64,000 nucleotides of DNA from Spirogloea muscicola (taxonomy: Eukaryota > Streptophyta > Zygnematophyceae > Spirogloeales > Spirogloeaceae). The DNA lies in NCBI GenBank assembly GCA_009602725.1, contig WELB01000002.1, forward strand, positions 132,021 through 196,020, written 5' to 3'. The position numbers were made by a program, and so were the translations under genes. Below, one piece after another: positions 22,387 through 32,558 of the stretch. The first letter of the stretch is position 1. Every line of letters begins with the position of its first letter. A model generated the notes under the pieces. It was not told the DNA's origin and made no database searches. It saw nothing but the letters and a program-made list of their open reading frames with translations.

Positions 22387-23314
22387 GTCGGCCAGCGGCC
22401 ATGCCGCCCGGCGGCCCGGCGGCCATGCGGCGGCAGCTCAGGCGAGCCGCGGCGCTCCGGCATCGCTGTCGCGCGTCGCCCATGTAACGTCCCCCCGTTT
22501 GTTAGAGCCAAACGGTTCCCGGTAAGCGGCTTCGCGCGACAACTCGCGATGACCTCGCGACGTCTCGCGATGACCTCGCGACGTCCCCGCCTTCACGCGC
22601 GCCACGCGCCAGTCACGCGCCAGTCCCCTGGACTTGTGTCTTATTCGTCCCGCAGTACGCGCGGCACGCCCCCCTGCATCCTCATTGTGCGGGTCCGCTC
22701 TTCCAGGGGCCGGACCTTGGGGGCTACCCGCGCCAGTCATCCCCATTGTACTGGTCCGCTCCTTCGGGGGCCGGACCTTGGGGCTACCCTCGTCACACCT
22801 CCGGGGAGGGTGGCAGGTGGACCGCTATAAGAAGTAGTAGGCCGAGGCCAGACTCTTCAGTCGAGCCAGTGACGCCCAGAGAGAGGCACAGCCCTGCTTG
22901 CCTGCTGCCGCAGCCGCCGCCCCAGCTCTGCTGCTGCCGACTGCTGCCCAGCCCGTCGCCGCAGCCCGACGCTGCGAACATCGCCGGCTCTCCGTAAGTG
23001 CCACGGTTGCGCCTCACCTGGGGCCAGCTACTAACCCAGCCCTCTGTAGAGTCGCCGCCTTCTGGCGGCGCCTCAGGGTAAGACTTCCGCTGTGCTATGT
23101 GATGCACTTGAGTACACCGTGTGCGTTGGCGATCCACTCTGTATGGGGGTAGTTCCTAAAACCCCCAAGGCTCGAACTCAATCAGGACGTACTAACCCCT
23201 AACTGCATGTATAGGGACCAGGACGTCACAGCCCACGTGTCGCACGCAAACGAGATTGGGGCCGCGCGCCGTTACTACGCGATCAAACGTCACGTAAAGG
23301 GTGGGGACGTCGCA
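22387..23314 (-). repeat. LTR family A fragment, split by solo LTR E
   Basis: 22387-22482 plus 23236-23314 match the U3 part of LTR A (reverse orientation, as 45930-46187), including the GGC/GCC-rich repeat. It abuts a minus-strand gag fragment at 23315. Confidence 0.8.
22478..23235 (+). mobile_element. Solo LTR family E with GCCCA duplication
   Basis: LTR 22483-23230 (748 bp), TGTAACGTCCCCCC to GGACGTCACA, flanked by GCCCA at 22478-22482 and 23231-23235. The uninterrupted LTR A site is seen at 46088-46092. TATA-like CTATAAG near 22825. U5 stem-loop near 23045-23065. Confidence 0.94.
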
Positions 23315-24826
23315 CTCTCAGAAGTAAGGGTCAGGCACTCACGCTTGCCCTTGAAATTGCCCTTGTCCCGGCCTATGAGGCGCTGTGGACGTCGCCTCTC
23401 GAGGAAGAGGGACCCGCCGCCGGGCAGTCCCTGAGCTGGTGGCCTTGTCACCGCACTTGAAGCAGCCAGCACCTTCCACTTGGGAAAGCCGCCTTGAGGA
23501 CGAGCGTTTGAGCCCTACCTTGGGTTGAACCGCTTCTTGCCTCGGTCTGCATCAGAGCCGCCCTGCCTCCAGCAGGGGACGCTTGCCCGCACCGGCAATG
23601 TCCGGCGTGCTGAGCACCTTGCGGGTGTGCTCCACCATCTTGGTGAAGTCCGTGACAGCTTGTGACGTCGCGGAATCCATCGCGACCCAATTGCGCATGC
23701 GAGAATGCAGTCCAGCTTTGAAACGCTGGTAATGGTCATCGGCTTCTTGGGCTCGCTGCGTAGCTTGGACAGCAGCAGACGGGAGCGCTGCACATAGTGC
23801 TCAAAGCCTTCGCTGCCTTCGCCTTGCATGCGGAGGGCGTCCAGCTCATCACGGGCGCGCAGCTCCGCGTGTGGGTCGCCATCGGCGGACGTGAGCGAGC
23901 TGGAAAAGAAGTCCCAGCCACTGTACTCGGCGGGCGTCGATCCCTTCTTCAGGGTGTTCCACCACTCCCGGGGCTCCCCTGTAAGATAGGCCGCAGCGAG
24001 GCGCTCGCGTGCCCACGCGTCCGTGAGCGAACACGAACCATTCACCAATCTCATCGAGCTATGACTGCAACCCTCCCCCATCGTCTTGATCGGAAAATTA
24101 TCTGGGTGCATGGGGCCCCAAGTCCATGCTCAGGGTTGCCACTGCTCTTCCGCATCAAGTGCAACGAGGCATCCACCTTTGCATATGCCGCTCTTCGGCG
24201 CGCTGCCGGACGAGTAGGGCGCGTTGCTCCGCGCAGATCCTCGCAAAGAGGCGATGTTGAGCTGGGTCCGTCGTAGCTTGGGCTGCTGCCAGATCCTGCG
24301 TGAGGAGGGCCATGCGCTGCACCTCCCCAGCCGACAAGCCCTCCAGGCCTTCGGCTCCCAGCTCGGCGTGCCCCTCAAGGGCTTGCCCCGCTGCAGCCAC
24401 TGCCGCAGCAGCTGGCTCCGCAGCAGCCGCTGCCTCAGCAGCCGACCGCTCTGCCTCCCGAGGAAGGCTTGGCCGCGCACTGGATGTGTGCGATATCATG
24501 TTGTTTGAAGGACACCGAGGGATCAATTCAGGCTCCGACAGTCAGCAAATCACACACTCCATACCGCAATACAGAACATCGCAAGACTGCTGCAGCAGCG
24601 AGCGAGCAAGCAAGGCAGCGCGCAACCTCACACCTCCAAAAGCAGGCAGGCAGACAGCCACAGATGTGACCAAGACCGATGCACACGATCAATGCTGGCC
24701 ACACGACTGACCTTACCACACACAGGCTGCAGGCTCAAGCGACACCTCAAAAGAAGCGAACGCAGCAAGTGGTCCTCAAGGATCAGTCGGTCAATCTGGC
24801 GTTGGTCGTTGCTGGCTCACGCAGCC
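23315..24826 (-). pseudogene. Gag and leader of a family-D gypsy element
   Basis: Reading leftwards: leader (24826-24530), gag start near 24498 with alanine-rich N-terminus, capsid-like region (24100-23700, WWNTLKKGSTPAEYSGWDFF, DPHAELRARDELDALRM) and the post-gag junction at 23315. Homologous to P2 and P5 gag. It reads out of the LTR 24827-25365. Broken. Confidence 0.8.
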
Positions 24827-25365
24827 TGTAAAGAATCTTGCCCTACACATGCAGTCAGGGTGAGCAGTCCTTATTCAGTTCGGCCCGTATGGGGTTTAGA
24901 GGTCAACCCACTACACGTGAAAGCACTAGCGCGTCGCGCAGCGCAAGATAGGCCCTGTGGTGCCGCCTTCCGGCGGCGACTCCACCTCCTGGGCGCAGGC
25001 CGGCGCAGCAGGCCCCGCAGCGGAGTGCGGCGGCGGCTGCGGCGGCGACCAGCGCCAAGGCTGCTCCTGGGCTTCACGGGCTTGAACTGTCTGTTGAGCC
25101 TCAGCCCCTGAGGCTCCTCGTGCTTCCCCGTGCCACCCCCCCTCCAGGGGTGTGAGCGGGTCGCCCCAAGGCCCACCTTTCGGCGGGCCCAAGATTCCTT
25201 ATTTGAACGGGCGAATCATCGAGGAGTATTTCGAATGGCGGGGCCCACGTCCGGCCCCTTGCGCGCCAAGCCAGCCCGCCAGCTGGCGGGCCCACTTGTC
25301 CCAAATAGCTGGTCATGTAATAGCAACAAAGCCGTGTGGCTTAACCAAACGGCCGCTTCATTGCA
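24827..25365 (-). repeat. LTR family D, minus strand, 539 bp
   Basis: Bounded by the inverted tail and polypurine tract of a family-D element on the right (25366-25378) and gag leader on the left, again one LTR between an upstream pol end and a downstream gag. Confidence 0.88.
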
Positions 25366-26142
25366 TACCTCCCCACTCTGGTGTTCACGTACTCGGGAAC
25401 AATGAGAGAAGAACCGACAGGGATTGAGACGCCCGACGGCTGCTGCCTCTTCAAGCTGGAGAATTACCAACCTTGGCCACGTATTCCCTGAGAGCATCTG
25501 GACAATCTGCCAAATTGGCCGCAGGCTCCCACGTGTTGTGCTCAGGCCCATACCCGAGCCACTTCACCAGATACTCACGGGTCTTACGCCCTCGAGACTT
25601 GTCCCTGGGAGACAAGATCTCTTCCACCTCAAAGTCAAGGTCATCCTCGACCACTAGTGGAGGTGGGGGCGGTTGGACACGACCATCTGAGAGGAAGGCC
25701 CTCAGCTGAGACACATGGAAGATTTTATGGACCTTCCAATGCACCGGTGTCTTGAGCTCGTAGGACACCTTGCCCACAAGGCGTAATACTGCAAATGGTC
25801 CAACCCACTTGGGCAGCAACTTGCGCGTACCCACAACCCGCAAGGATAAGTGTTTCGTGCTAAGCAGCACTTGTGCACCAACAACAAAGGACAGGTCCTT
25901 CCGATGTTTGTCAGCATAAGCCTTCTGGCGACTCTGAGCAATTGCCAAGAATTGCCGAGCTCGTCTCTGAGCCTCCGAAAAAAAAAAAACATCCTTCCGC
26001 TGATGCCCGCGTAGTAGTGGGAGCAAAATGTACCATTTCACTCAGGCGATTCACAAGACGACATTGGCATCATAGCCGCTCTTCGACTTAGGAAATTGTG
26101 CGATAAACTTCACACTGACATCAGACCAATTCTGCTCCGGAG
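25366..26142 (-). pseudogene. Integrase C-terminus and chromodomain (family D)
   Basis: Reading leftwards: integrase C-terminal region (about 25980-25640, [20 protein letters not shown]), then chromodomain (about 25630-25480, [18 protein letters not shown]), then polypurine tract and LTR D. A run of 12 A lies at about 25978-25989. Right of 26040 only short integrase similarity remains. Part of a broken element. Confidence 0.85.
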
Positions 26143-26880
26143 TCTTACAGAGAGCCGGCGGGACCCGCAGCGAGGAGCTGTGGCGACGGGCTGGGCAGCA
26201 GGCGGCAGCAGCAGAGCTGTGGCGGCGGCGGCAGCAGCAGGCAGCAGCAGAGCTGTGTCTCTTTCGGCGTTGGTCGGACTGAGGAGTCTGGCCAAGGCCA
26301 ATTACTTATAGCGATTCTCCTGCCACCCCTCCCCTGAGGGTGTGACGAGGATCGCCTCCAGGGCCCTTTCCCGGAGGGGCGGGCCTGACAAGGGAACAAG
26401 ATGTATACAAGAGGCTGGCGCACAGGGCCAGCGGCCTGTAGCACGAGTTCAAGGGACGAGCGTCAAGAGGCCGGCGCGCGAGTCGAAGAGTCTGGCGCGC
26501 AGAACAGGGACTAGCGCCAAGGAGGTGGCGCGCCAGGCCAAGGGCCTGGCTCAAGGGGCCAAAAGGACTGAGGACCGAGGCCATGCGGCCATGAGGCCAA
26601 GAAAGCTGGCCAACCAGGTCATTCGCAGGGCGCTGGCCTGAGGGAGAGCTGCCCCACCCGGCCAGCCCGCTGGGCGCTGGCCCGAGGGAGAGCTGGCCCA
26701 CCGGGCCAGCCCGCGGGGCGTGGGCGCGAGGCGTGCGCACGGGGCCCGAAGCGTGCGCACGTGGTACGGAGCCCAGGACCTCGAACCGTACTTAGCTACA
26801 CGGAGTGCAACAAAATAACCCGCACCGTTTGGAAGTCCCAAACGGCAGATACGATACGCTAATGTAAGGTCACTGACCCC
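26143..26880 (-). repeat. LTR family E-like fragment
   Basis: Starts with the U5 words AGAGAGCCGGCGGGACC, then a CAG/CTG-rich stretch, an inverted TATA-like ACTTATAGCG near 26305 and U3-like GC-rich sequence with many CTGGCGCGC/AGGCCAGCG words. The far end (26790-26880) is too diverged to fix. Confidence 0.65.
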
Positions 26881-26902
26881 GTTGGCATGCCGAACAAGGG
26901 GC

Positions 26903-26958
26903 AACGTTCCATGTTCTCTCGTTGTTCCCGAGCACGTGAACATCAGAGTGGGGAGGTA
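26903..26958 (+). mobile_element. 3' tail of a family-D element with polypurine tract
   Basis: Untranslated tail (CCCGAGCACGTGAAC) and AGAGTGGGGAGG directly before LTR D, as in P2 and P5. No coding part of this copy is present to the left. Confidence 0.7.
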
Positions 26959-27478
26959 TGTAATGAACCGGCCGTTTGCTTAAGCCACACGGCTCTGTTG
27001 TTATTACATGACCGACTAATTGGGACAAGTGGCCCGCCAGGTGGGCTGGCTGTTCGGGCAAGTGACCCGCCCAGAGACGGGCCCCGCCCGTCCTTAAGTA
27101 CACCTCGCCAGGATCCACCAGTTCAAGGGAGGATCTTTGGCCTGTCGCAAGGCGGGCCATGGGGCGACCCGCTCACACCACTGGAGGGATGGTGGCACGG
27201 GAAGCACGAGGAGCCTTGGCGGTGAGGCTCGAAAGGAGTTGGAGCCTGGAAGCTCGGGAGCAGCCTTGCGCTGCTCGCCGCCGCAGCCGCCGCCGCACTC
27301 TGCTGTGGGGCCTGCTGCGCCGGCCTGCGCCCAGGAGGTGGAGCCACAGGGCCTGTCTTCCACTGCGCCGATGCGCTAGTGCTTTCCTGGGTAGTGGGTT
27401 GGTCCCTAAACCCCCTACAGCCATAACTCTACAAGGACTCCTCTCCCTAACTGCGTGTGCAGGACGAGGTTCTCTACA
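26959..27478 (+). repeat. LTR family D, 520 bp
   Basis: TGTAATGAACC to TTCTCTACA. It is followed without a gap by the interior of LTR C starting at a word GGCCT, so it probably landed in that LTR. Confidence 0.85.
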
Positions 27479-28079
27479 GGCCTCGCATGCTCCCGTCATG
27501 CTCGGCCCAGACATGCTCGGCGGCATGTGTGGGTCCGAACACCCCCGGCGGCCTGTTTGGCTGCCGCCATGCTCGGCCATGCCCGGCCTCGGCCATGCCT
27601 GGCGGCATGCTCTGCCGCGGCCATGCTCGGCGCCATGGCGCCTGCTGGAGACAGCTCACGGTTCCCTCGTCAGGCACGCTCCTCGCGGGCGAGCCTTGAG
27701 GCGACCCCCATACACCCTAGAGGGAGGGTGGCACGGTGAAGCACTTACTATTGCACGGAGCAAAGAGAGACCCGACCGGAGGCCGGGGACTCAGTGAAGC
27801 TCTGAGAGGCGCATCCTAGCCGCTGCCTGCTGCTGCAGACCGCTGCCGCGCGCGGCTCGTTGCCGGCTCTGCTGTGGGGACCTTGGCGGAGTTCCGCTGG
27901 AGGTAAGTCTGCAGCGGGTGCCCAAGAGTGGAGCTGCTGCTTAGCGGCAGCACCACAGGGCAAGTCTTCGGCTGTGCCGGATGTCTCCTCGTGGCGGGTG
28001 GTTGTCCCTAAATGTTCAACACTCGATCATAACAAGGACGCATTCGACTCTAACCTGCCTTCAGGGACCGAACGCTACA
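27479..28079 (+). repeat. LTR family C, partial, + strand
   Basis: Reverse-complement match to 14870-15420 of the solo LTR C, including the CATGCTCGG repeats, the GCTGCTGC/TTA/GCGGCAGC stem-loop near 27935-27955 and the end GAACGCTACA. The U3 start is not here. Confidence 0.8.
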
Positions 28080-28249
28080 GCCGGCCTGTCCAACCGGCCA
28101 CGCCGGGGGCCAAACTGCCGAGGCGCCAGTGTGGACACCGCGCCACCGAGGCCTCGTGCGTGACCACCTGGCCAGGCCAGGTCGGTCACGTGCGAATCAG
28201 GTAAGCGTAACCACCTGAGTTAACGCTCACAGTAAATGGGAGCATTACA
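28080..28249 (-). repeat. LTR start (family C-like), inverted
   Basis: On the minus strand begins TGTAATGCTCCC and shares GTGAGCG and GTTAACGCTTAC-like words with the start of LTR C. It carries roughly the U3 portion missing from the piece on its left, in opposite orientation. Confidence 0.5.
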
Positions 28250-29418
28250 GCACCAGCCAGCGACGAGCCCACCAAGGGCCAGCCAAGGACGCCTCGCAGC
28301 GAACGGGCAGCGACTTGCCGATGAGGGCAGCGGCAGCAGGCAGGTCATCAGCCTTCAACGCTGCCTCAAACGCGCCACCTAGTCCCCCTCTGCCAGCTAC
28401 TTTGACCTGCTGAGGTCGAGGAAGTGATTTGATGAGCTGTCGGGGCTCTGTCGGCATCCCTGGTTTGTCCGACTCCAAGGAGGCGCATCGCGTTGTGCTT
28501 GATGGAGCAGTATGAGGCTGCTGGTCCAAAGGGACCTGCTAGCAACCCCCGTGTGTGGGGGTGTGCTCCGAGACGTGCAAATGCAAACTGCTCGGCCATG
28601 CTGTGGGTCGACAATTCCTGCATCTCCTGTATGCTGAGTGCCTGGAGCTGCCGGAGCTACGGTTGGGGTGTGCCCAACTGTCTTCACATGCTACACCAGT
28701 AGTCACGACTGAAGTGTGGCCAGCCGTCCCTACCAGCCATGTTTACCTGTTACTGTTGTTGCCGGAGTCACGACTGGGGCGTGCCCAATTGTGCCCAATT
28801 CCACCTCCGTGTGGGCTGGGACGGCAGACAGGAGCAGCCTCGGCACCTGGCTTTGAGATCGAGGTATGGCTTGCTTGTAATGCAAGGCATTCACATCCGC
28901 CGGTGGGATTGTGACCATCTCTCTATGTGAAGACCTGCACAGTGACAGCCTCCAATGAAGAAGAGTTGCCCCAGGGATCTGATAAATTGGGAATATCTTG
29001 TCAAGCTCATCGACCAGATGGCTCCCAGGAGGGCGTAGAGAGGCGCCGAGAGTGCGGAGGGGCGCTTGGAGGCCGTGCAGGTGGAGGACGGCTCCCAAAT
29101 GGGCACAAAGGACGCCGTGGAGCGCGTTGCGTTGTCCTGCTGCATTGCGTGGAGCGCGTGGACGGCGTGGAGCGCGTTGCGTTTCCCTGCATTGCGTGGA
29201 GCGAGTGGATGCCGTGGAGCGCGTTGCGAGCTTCTCCAGCGAGGGGGGTGTTGTGCCGTCGACTGAGTATTTGTGTCGATCTGACTAGGACAGCTGACCT
29301 GGCTTGACACGTGGCTTCCTAGGCTGTCTCATTTAATTTGTGTGTGATTCACGCTAAGGATGGAGGACCACTTTTCTCCTTTCTCTCAATTCTTTCTTTC
29401 GCGGTGACCGCTCATATA
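28250..29418. other. Unassigned region with short repeats
   Basis: No gene recognised. Short open frames on both strands (for example 28245-28529 minus, 95 codons) show no known motif. Two similar words around GTCACGACTG and GTGCCCAA lie near 28665-28800. A tandem repeat sits at about 29105-29235. The region may include the 5' part of LINE L1 or old host intergenic DNA. Confidence 0.4.
29105..29235. repeat. Minisatellite, about 50-bp unit, 2.5 copies
   Basis: GTGGAGCGCGTTGCG recurs near 29115, 29167 and 29214, with CTGCATTGCGTGGAGCG between the copies. Confidence 0.75.
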
Positions 29419-29492
29419 ATGCGGACGACAACGACGACAACGACGACAATGACGACAAAAACGACAACAACAACAACAACAACAATAACGGC
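29419..29492. repeat. Trinucleotide repeat (GAC/AAC/AAT)
   Basis: GACGACAACGACGACAAC passing into AACAACAAC, about 70 bases, shortly before the LINE coding region. Confidence 0.85.
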
Positions 29493-29606
29493 GGAGCGGC
29501 TACAAGGGCCAATGCCCACGCACGACGCCAACGGGTCGAAGACCGTTCAAAGCGCAACGAGGGAAGCCCATCTACGGGGACCTCAACCACCAACAAGACC
29601 GTCAAG

Positions 29607-31110
29607 GTGGGCGCTACCGAAGCGGTGGAATGGCGATTGTGGAACGGACGGCCGAAGACCACCAATTCAAGGTCAGGTCGGCCACTGCGTCTGATGAACG
29701 GCCCTGAGAGACAACCCTTCCGCCCCCTCCTGGACCGCATCCACCTCTCCGAGAACGGGCGGTGGGAGGAGCTCCTGGCGCAACACGACGCCGCAGTGGC
29801 AGCAGCCGCCGCCAGTCGCCACGCCTGGCTTGGGGAGTCGTCGTCCAACAGGGCAGCCGCCATCCGACGTGCTCTTCGCTTTGGACACGCCGGCGAGCTC
29901 TCGCGGGCTGTGCAAGCACTGGAGGACTCTTCGCTGGCTCCACCGACTTCGACCACCAGACGTACCCTGGACGCCCTCCATCCCGAAGCCCGTGGCCCCT
30001 CCCCGCCCTGGCTGCCTTCCTTCGAGCCGCCTGAGGCAGTGACCCTCGACGCCGCAACCCTCCGTCGGGTACTCCAGAGCAGCCGCAGAGCAGCAGCAGG
30101 CGGCCCCTCTGGCATGCTCACGGAGCACCTCCGTGAGCTCTTCCTGGAGGGCGAGGCCTCCGACTTCCAGGCGCTGCTCCAAGTCTGTCAGCTTGTGGCC
30201 CAGGACAAGGTCCCTGCTGCTACCCGTTCGGTGCTCTGCTCCAGCAACCTCCTCGCCATCGCCAAGGCCAATGGCGGAGTCCGCCCCATCGCTATCGGCG
30301 GAGATTCTGTACCGGCTGGTGCGCGCGCTGTGGCAGCAACATCTCGGGCAGGCGCAGACCCACCTTGCCCCACATCAATACGGTGCTGGGCTCCGCAGCG
30401 GCTGATAGGTTGTCGTCCACGGCGTCCGCGCGGCCCTGGATCTCCACCTGACTGGATGGTCCTGGCGGTCGATGTGCAAAACGCTTTCAACAGCGTAGAG
30501 CGCACCGCCATCGCCGAGGAGCTGCGAGCGGCCTTCCCTTCCCTGATTCCCTTCTTCCGCCTTGGCTACGGCCAGCCCAGCGACCTTCTGTGGCGGACAG
30601 GGAGTGGCGAGGTGGAGACGCTGCAGTCGAGGACGGGCACTCGCCAGGGGGACCTTCTCGCAGGGTTCTTCTTTGCGCTGGCTCACAGCCGCGCTCTCAA
30701 GGCCACTGCAGAGGCGCACCCCGGCGTCCTCCTGCCGTCCTACGCCGACGACACTACACTCGTCGGCATCCCAGGGGATGTGTCAGCAGCCACCGCCACC
30801 TTCCAGCAGCAGCTGGCCGCCCTCGGCATGTCCATCCGGCCCAAGAAGTGCATTGCGTGGTCTCCGCGTGGCTTCCCTTACCCCTTGCCCCTGCCGCCTG
30901 GGTGCCAGACTCCCCCAAGCGGCCTCACCATCCTAGGGGTCCCATTCGGCAAGCCGTCGTTCGTTGACGGGCAACTGCGCGTCCGGCTCCAGGAACACCT
31001 CCAGCCGGTGGCCCGCCTCCTCGAGCTGCAGGACATGCAGCTGGCGCTTGCCATGCTCACCAGGTGCATTGTGCAGCGTCCCCACTACCTGGCGCGGACG
31101 ACCCCCCCTG
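29607..31110 (+). pseudogene. L1 reverse transcriptase
   Basis: N-terminal helical region (RRALRFGHAGELSRAVQALE, AAAGGPSGMLTEHLREL), then RT. Motif A is AVDVQNAFNSVE (about 30462-30500), motif B is TRQGDLLAGFFFALAH (about 30634-30690), and the catalytic motif C is SYADDTTLVG (about 30739-30768). The thumb follows (GLTILGVPFG). The frame is left at about 30300 and regained near 30440, where the middle frame encodes EILYRLVRALWQQHLG. It shifts again near 31110. The element is therefore inactive, although the catalytic YADD is kept. The first in-frame start is uncertain. Confidence 0.85.
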
Positions 31111-32421
31111 CCCCGAGGTGCTGGAGGCCTACACCACGTTCGACGCGGGTGTCCTGGAGGCCGTGGCGGCCCTCATCCGCCACACTGGCTTCCTCTACTC
31201 GCCAGCTGCGACGCTCCAGGCCACTCTGCACCCTGGCCAGGGCGGCCTCGGCTGCCGCTCGCTCGCGCGCGTCTATAGGCCAGCGTTCCTTGGCAGCTGG
31301 GCCCAGGTCGCCACGTCGGTGGCGCAGCGCTTCCTCCATGATGGGCGGCCCCTGTTGCGGCAGGTTGTGATGGAGGTGGCGACCGGCTCGTTGCCTTTCC
31401 AGGTGGCGCTCCGCTCAGCTCAAGACGGGTTACTTGCGGAGCACCCTGCCCTTGCCGAGAGCGTGGTCCCGTTTGCCCACCTGGCCCACACCACCGACTC
31501 GCAAGCGCAGGCGCGCTACATGGCGGCAGTCGACAAGGCGTCCTTCACGGCCACGCTGCAGCTCCTCCCTGCAACCGACGTGCGCGGGCATGCTCGGCTG
31601 CTGTCGGCCGCCTCCCCAGGCGCGGCAGCCTGGCTCTCAGCGCTCCCTCTGTACGATGCCCTCCGGATGACGGATGAGCTGTTCCGAACGGCCACCCATC
31701 GGCTGCTGGGCCTCCCCCCGCCGTGCCTGCTGGGCGTGCTGCAGTGTGAATGTGGGGAGCGGTCGACGGACCCGGCGGAGCTGGCGGCGCATATTTTCCG
31801 CTGTGCCACTGGAGGCGAGCGTACAGCTGCTCACGATCTCCTGCGTGATGCCATCTTCGGCATCTTTCAGGGGGCCGGCTACACGGTGGCGCTGGAGAAC
31901 TCTTCTGTCATGCCCATCCTCCGGAGGGCCGACGGACTTTATACGCGCCGTGTCGACTTGGTGGCGTCAACGCCGAGCGGCGGCGCGCGCATCATCGCTG
32001 ACGTGGTCACCACTGATGTGGTCGACCGCTCCAACCCGGGGCCTCGCGAGCTGGCCACGCAGCGACGAAGGCCGCTCGCAGCAAGGCGGCCAAACACGCC
32101 AACCACCCGATTGCAGATGTGTTCGTCCCCCTGGCTGTGGACGTGCACGGGGCTCTCGGGTCTCAGTGGCTCGACCTGCTGGCCCGGCTTGCGCGGCGCG
32201 CTGTGTCCCGCAGGCGCGGTGAGCCGACGGACTTCAACGCCGCTGGCTCGTGGGCTCAAGTATACCGTATGAGTTTGCCTGTATCCCTTCAGCGGTCCAT
32301 GGCCCACGCTCTGCATCTGCGTGCTGGCCGTGCTCTCGCTGCGGCCTCCGGCTTTCGTCAGGGGGATAGTTTTCCGGCAGCTAGTCTGTCGGATCTGAGG
32401 CTCCTCACTCGTAACTACTGA
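31064..32421 (+). pseudogene. L1 C-terminal zinc finger and restriction-like endonuclease
   Basis: Downstream of the thumb comes a CCHC finger (CECGERSTDPAELAAHIFRC, about 31746-31805), then RTAAHDLLRDAIFG. The putative PD-(D/E)XK-type core is RRVDLVAS and IIADVVTTD (about 31945-32020). The CX(n)C-H-C, PD-like and DV spacing matches the endonuclease of R2-like elements, which nicks target DNA to prime reverse transcription. The last part (YRMSLPVSLQRSMAHALHLR, ending at 32421) is in another frame after a shift near 32045. The same C-terminus is in the fragments at 54180-57529. Confidence 0.8.
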
Positions 32422-32486
32422 ATGATCCACCCTCCCCCTGATCTGACATAGGCTCTTCCGACCCCTTTGTAGCTGCTACACGCTTG

Positions 32487-32558
32487 TAGGCCCCTCCGAA
32501 CCTTTTTGGGCTGGCTTTTCGCAGCCCTTGCCCCCATTGGGAGTGCCACTTCTCTTCC
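32487..32558 (+). repeat. LINE 3' tail with stem-loop (type b)
   Basis: Contains GGGCTG...CAGCCC (32508-32527) and ends in a TTCTCTTCC pyrimidine run. Six more tails with this fold lie at 56578-58126. Confidence 0.75.

Larger units (their letters stand above)
29600..32558 (+). mobile_element. L1: non-LTR retrotransposon with restriction-like endonuclease
   Basis: One coding region runs from about 29607 to 32421 and a short 3' UTR ends in a conserved stem-loop tail (32487-32558). Domain order RT then zinc finger plus restriction-like endonuclease is that of the older LINE clades (R2, CRE, NeSL, R4 type), not of APE-type LINEs. Probably only the 3' portion of a longer element, since no N-terminal DNA-binding fingers are seen. 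No target duplication was identified. The tail family recurs at 56578-58126. Confidence 0.85.

Noticed and set aside
25978-25989. Run of A as a LINE or processed-gene tail
   Set aside because: It sits inside a gypsy integrase fragment with continuous similarity on both sides; a simple slippage tract.
28245-28529. Minus-strand frame of 95 codons in the unassigned region
   Set aside because: No recognisable domain, and overlapping frames on both strands look equally good. Kept only as part of an unassigned stretch.
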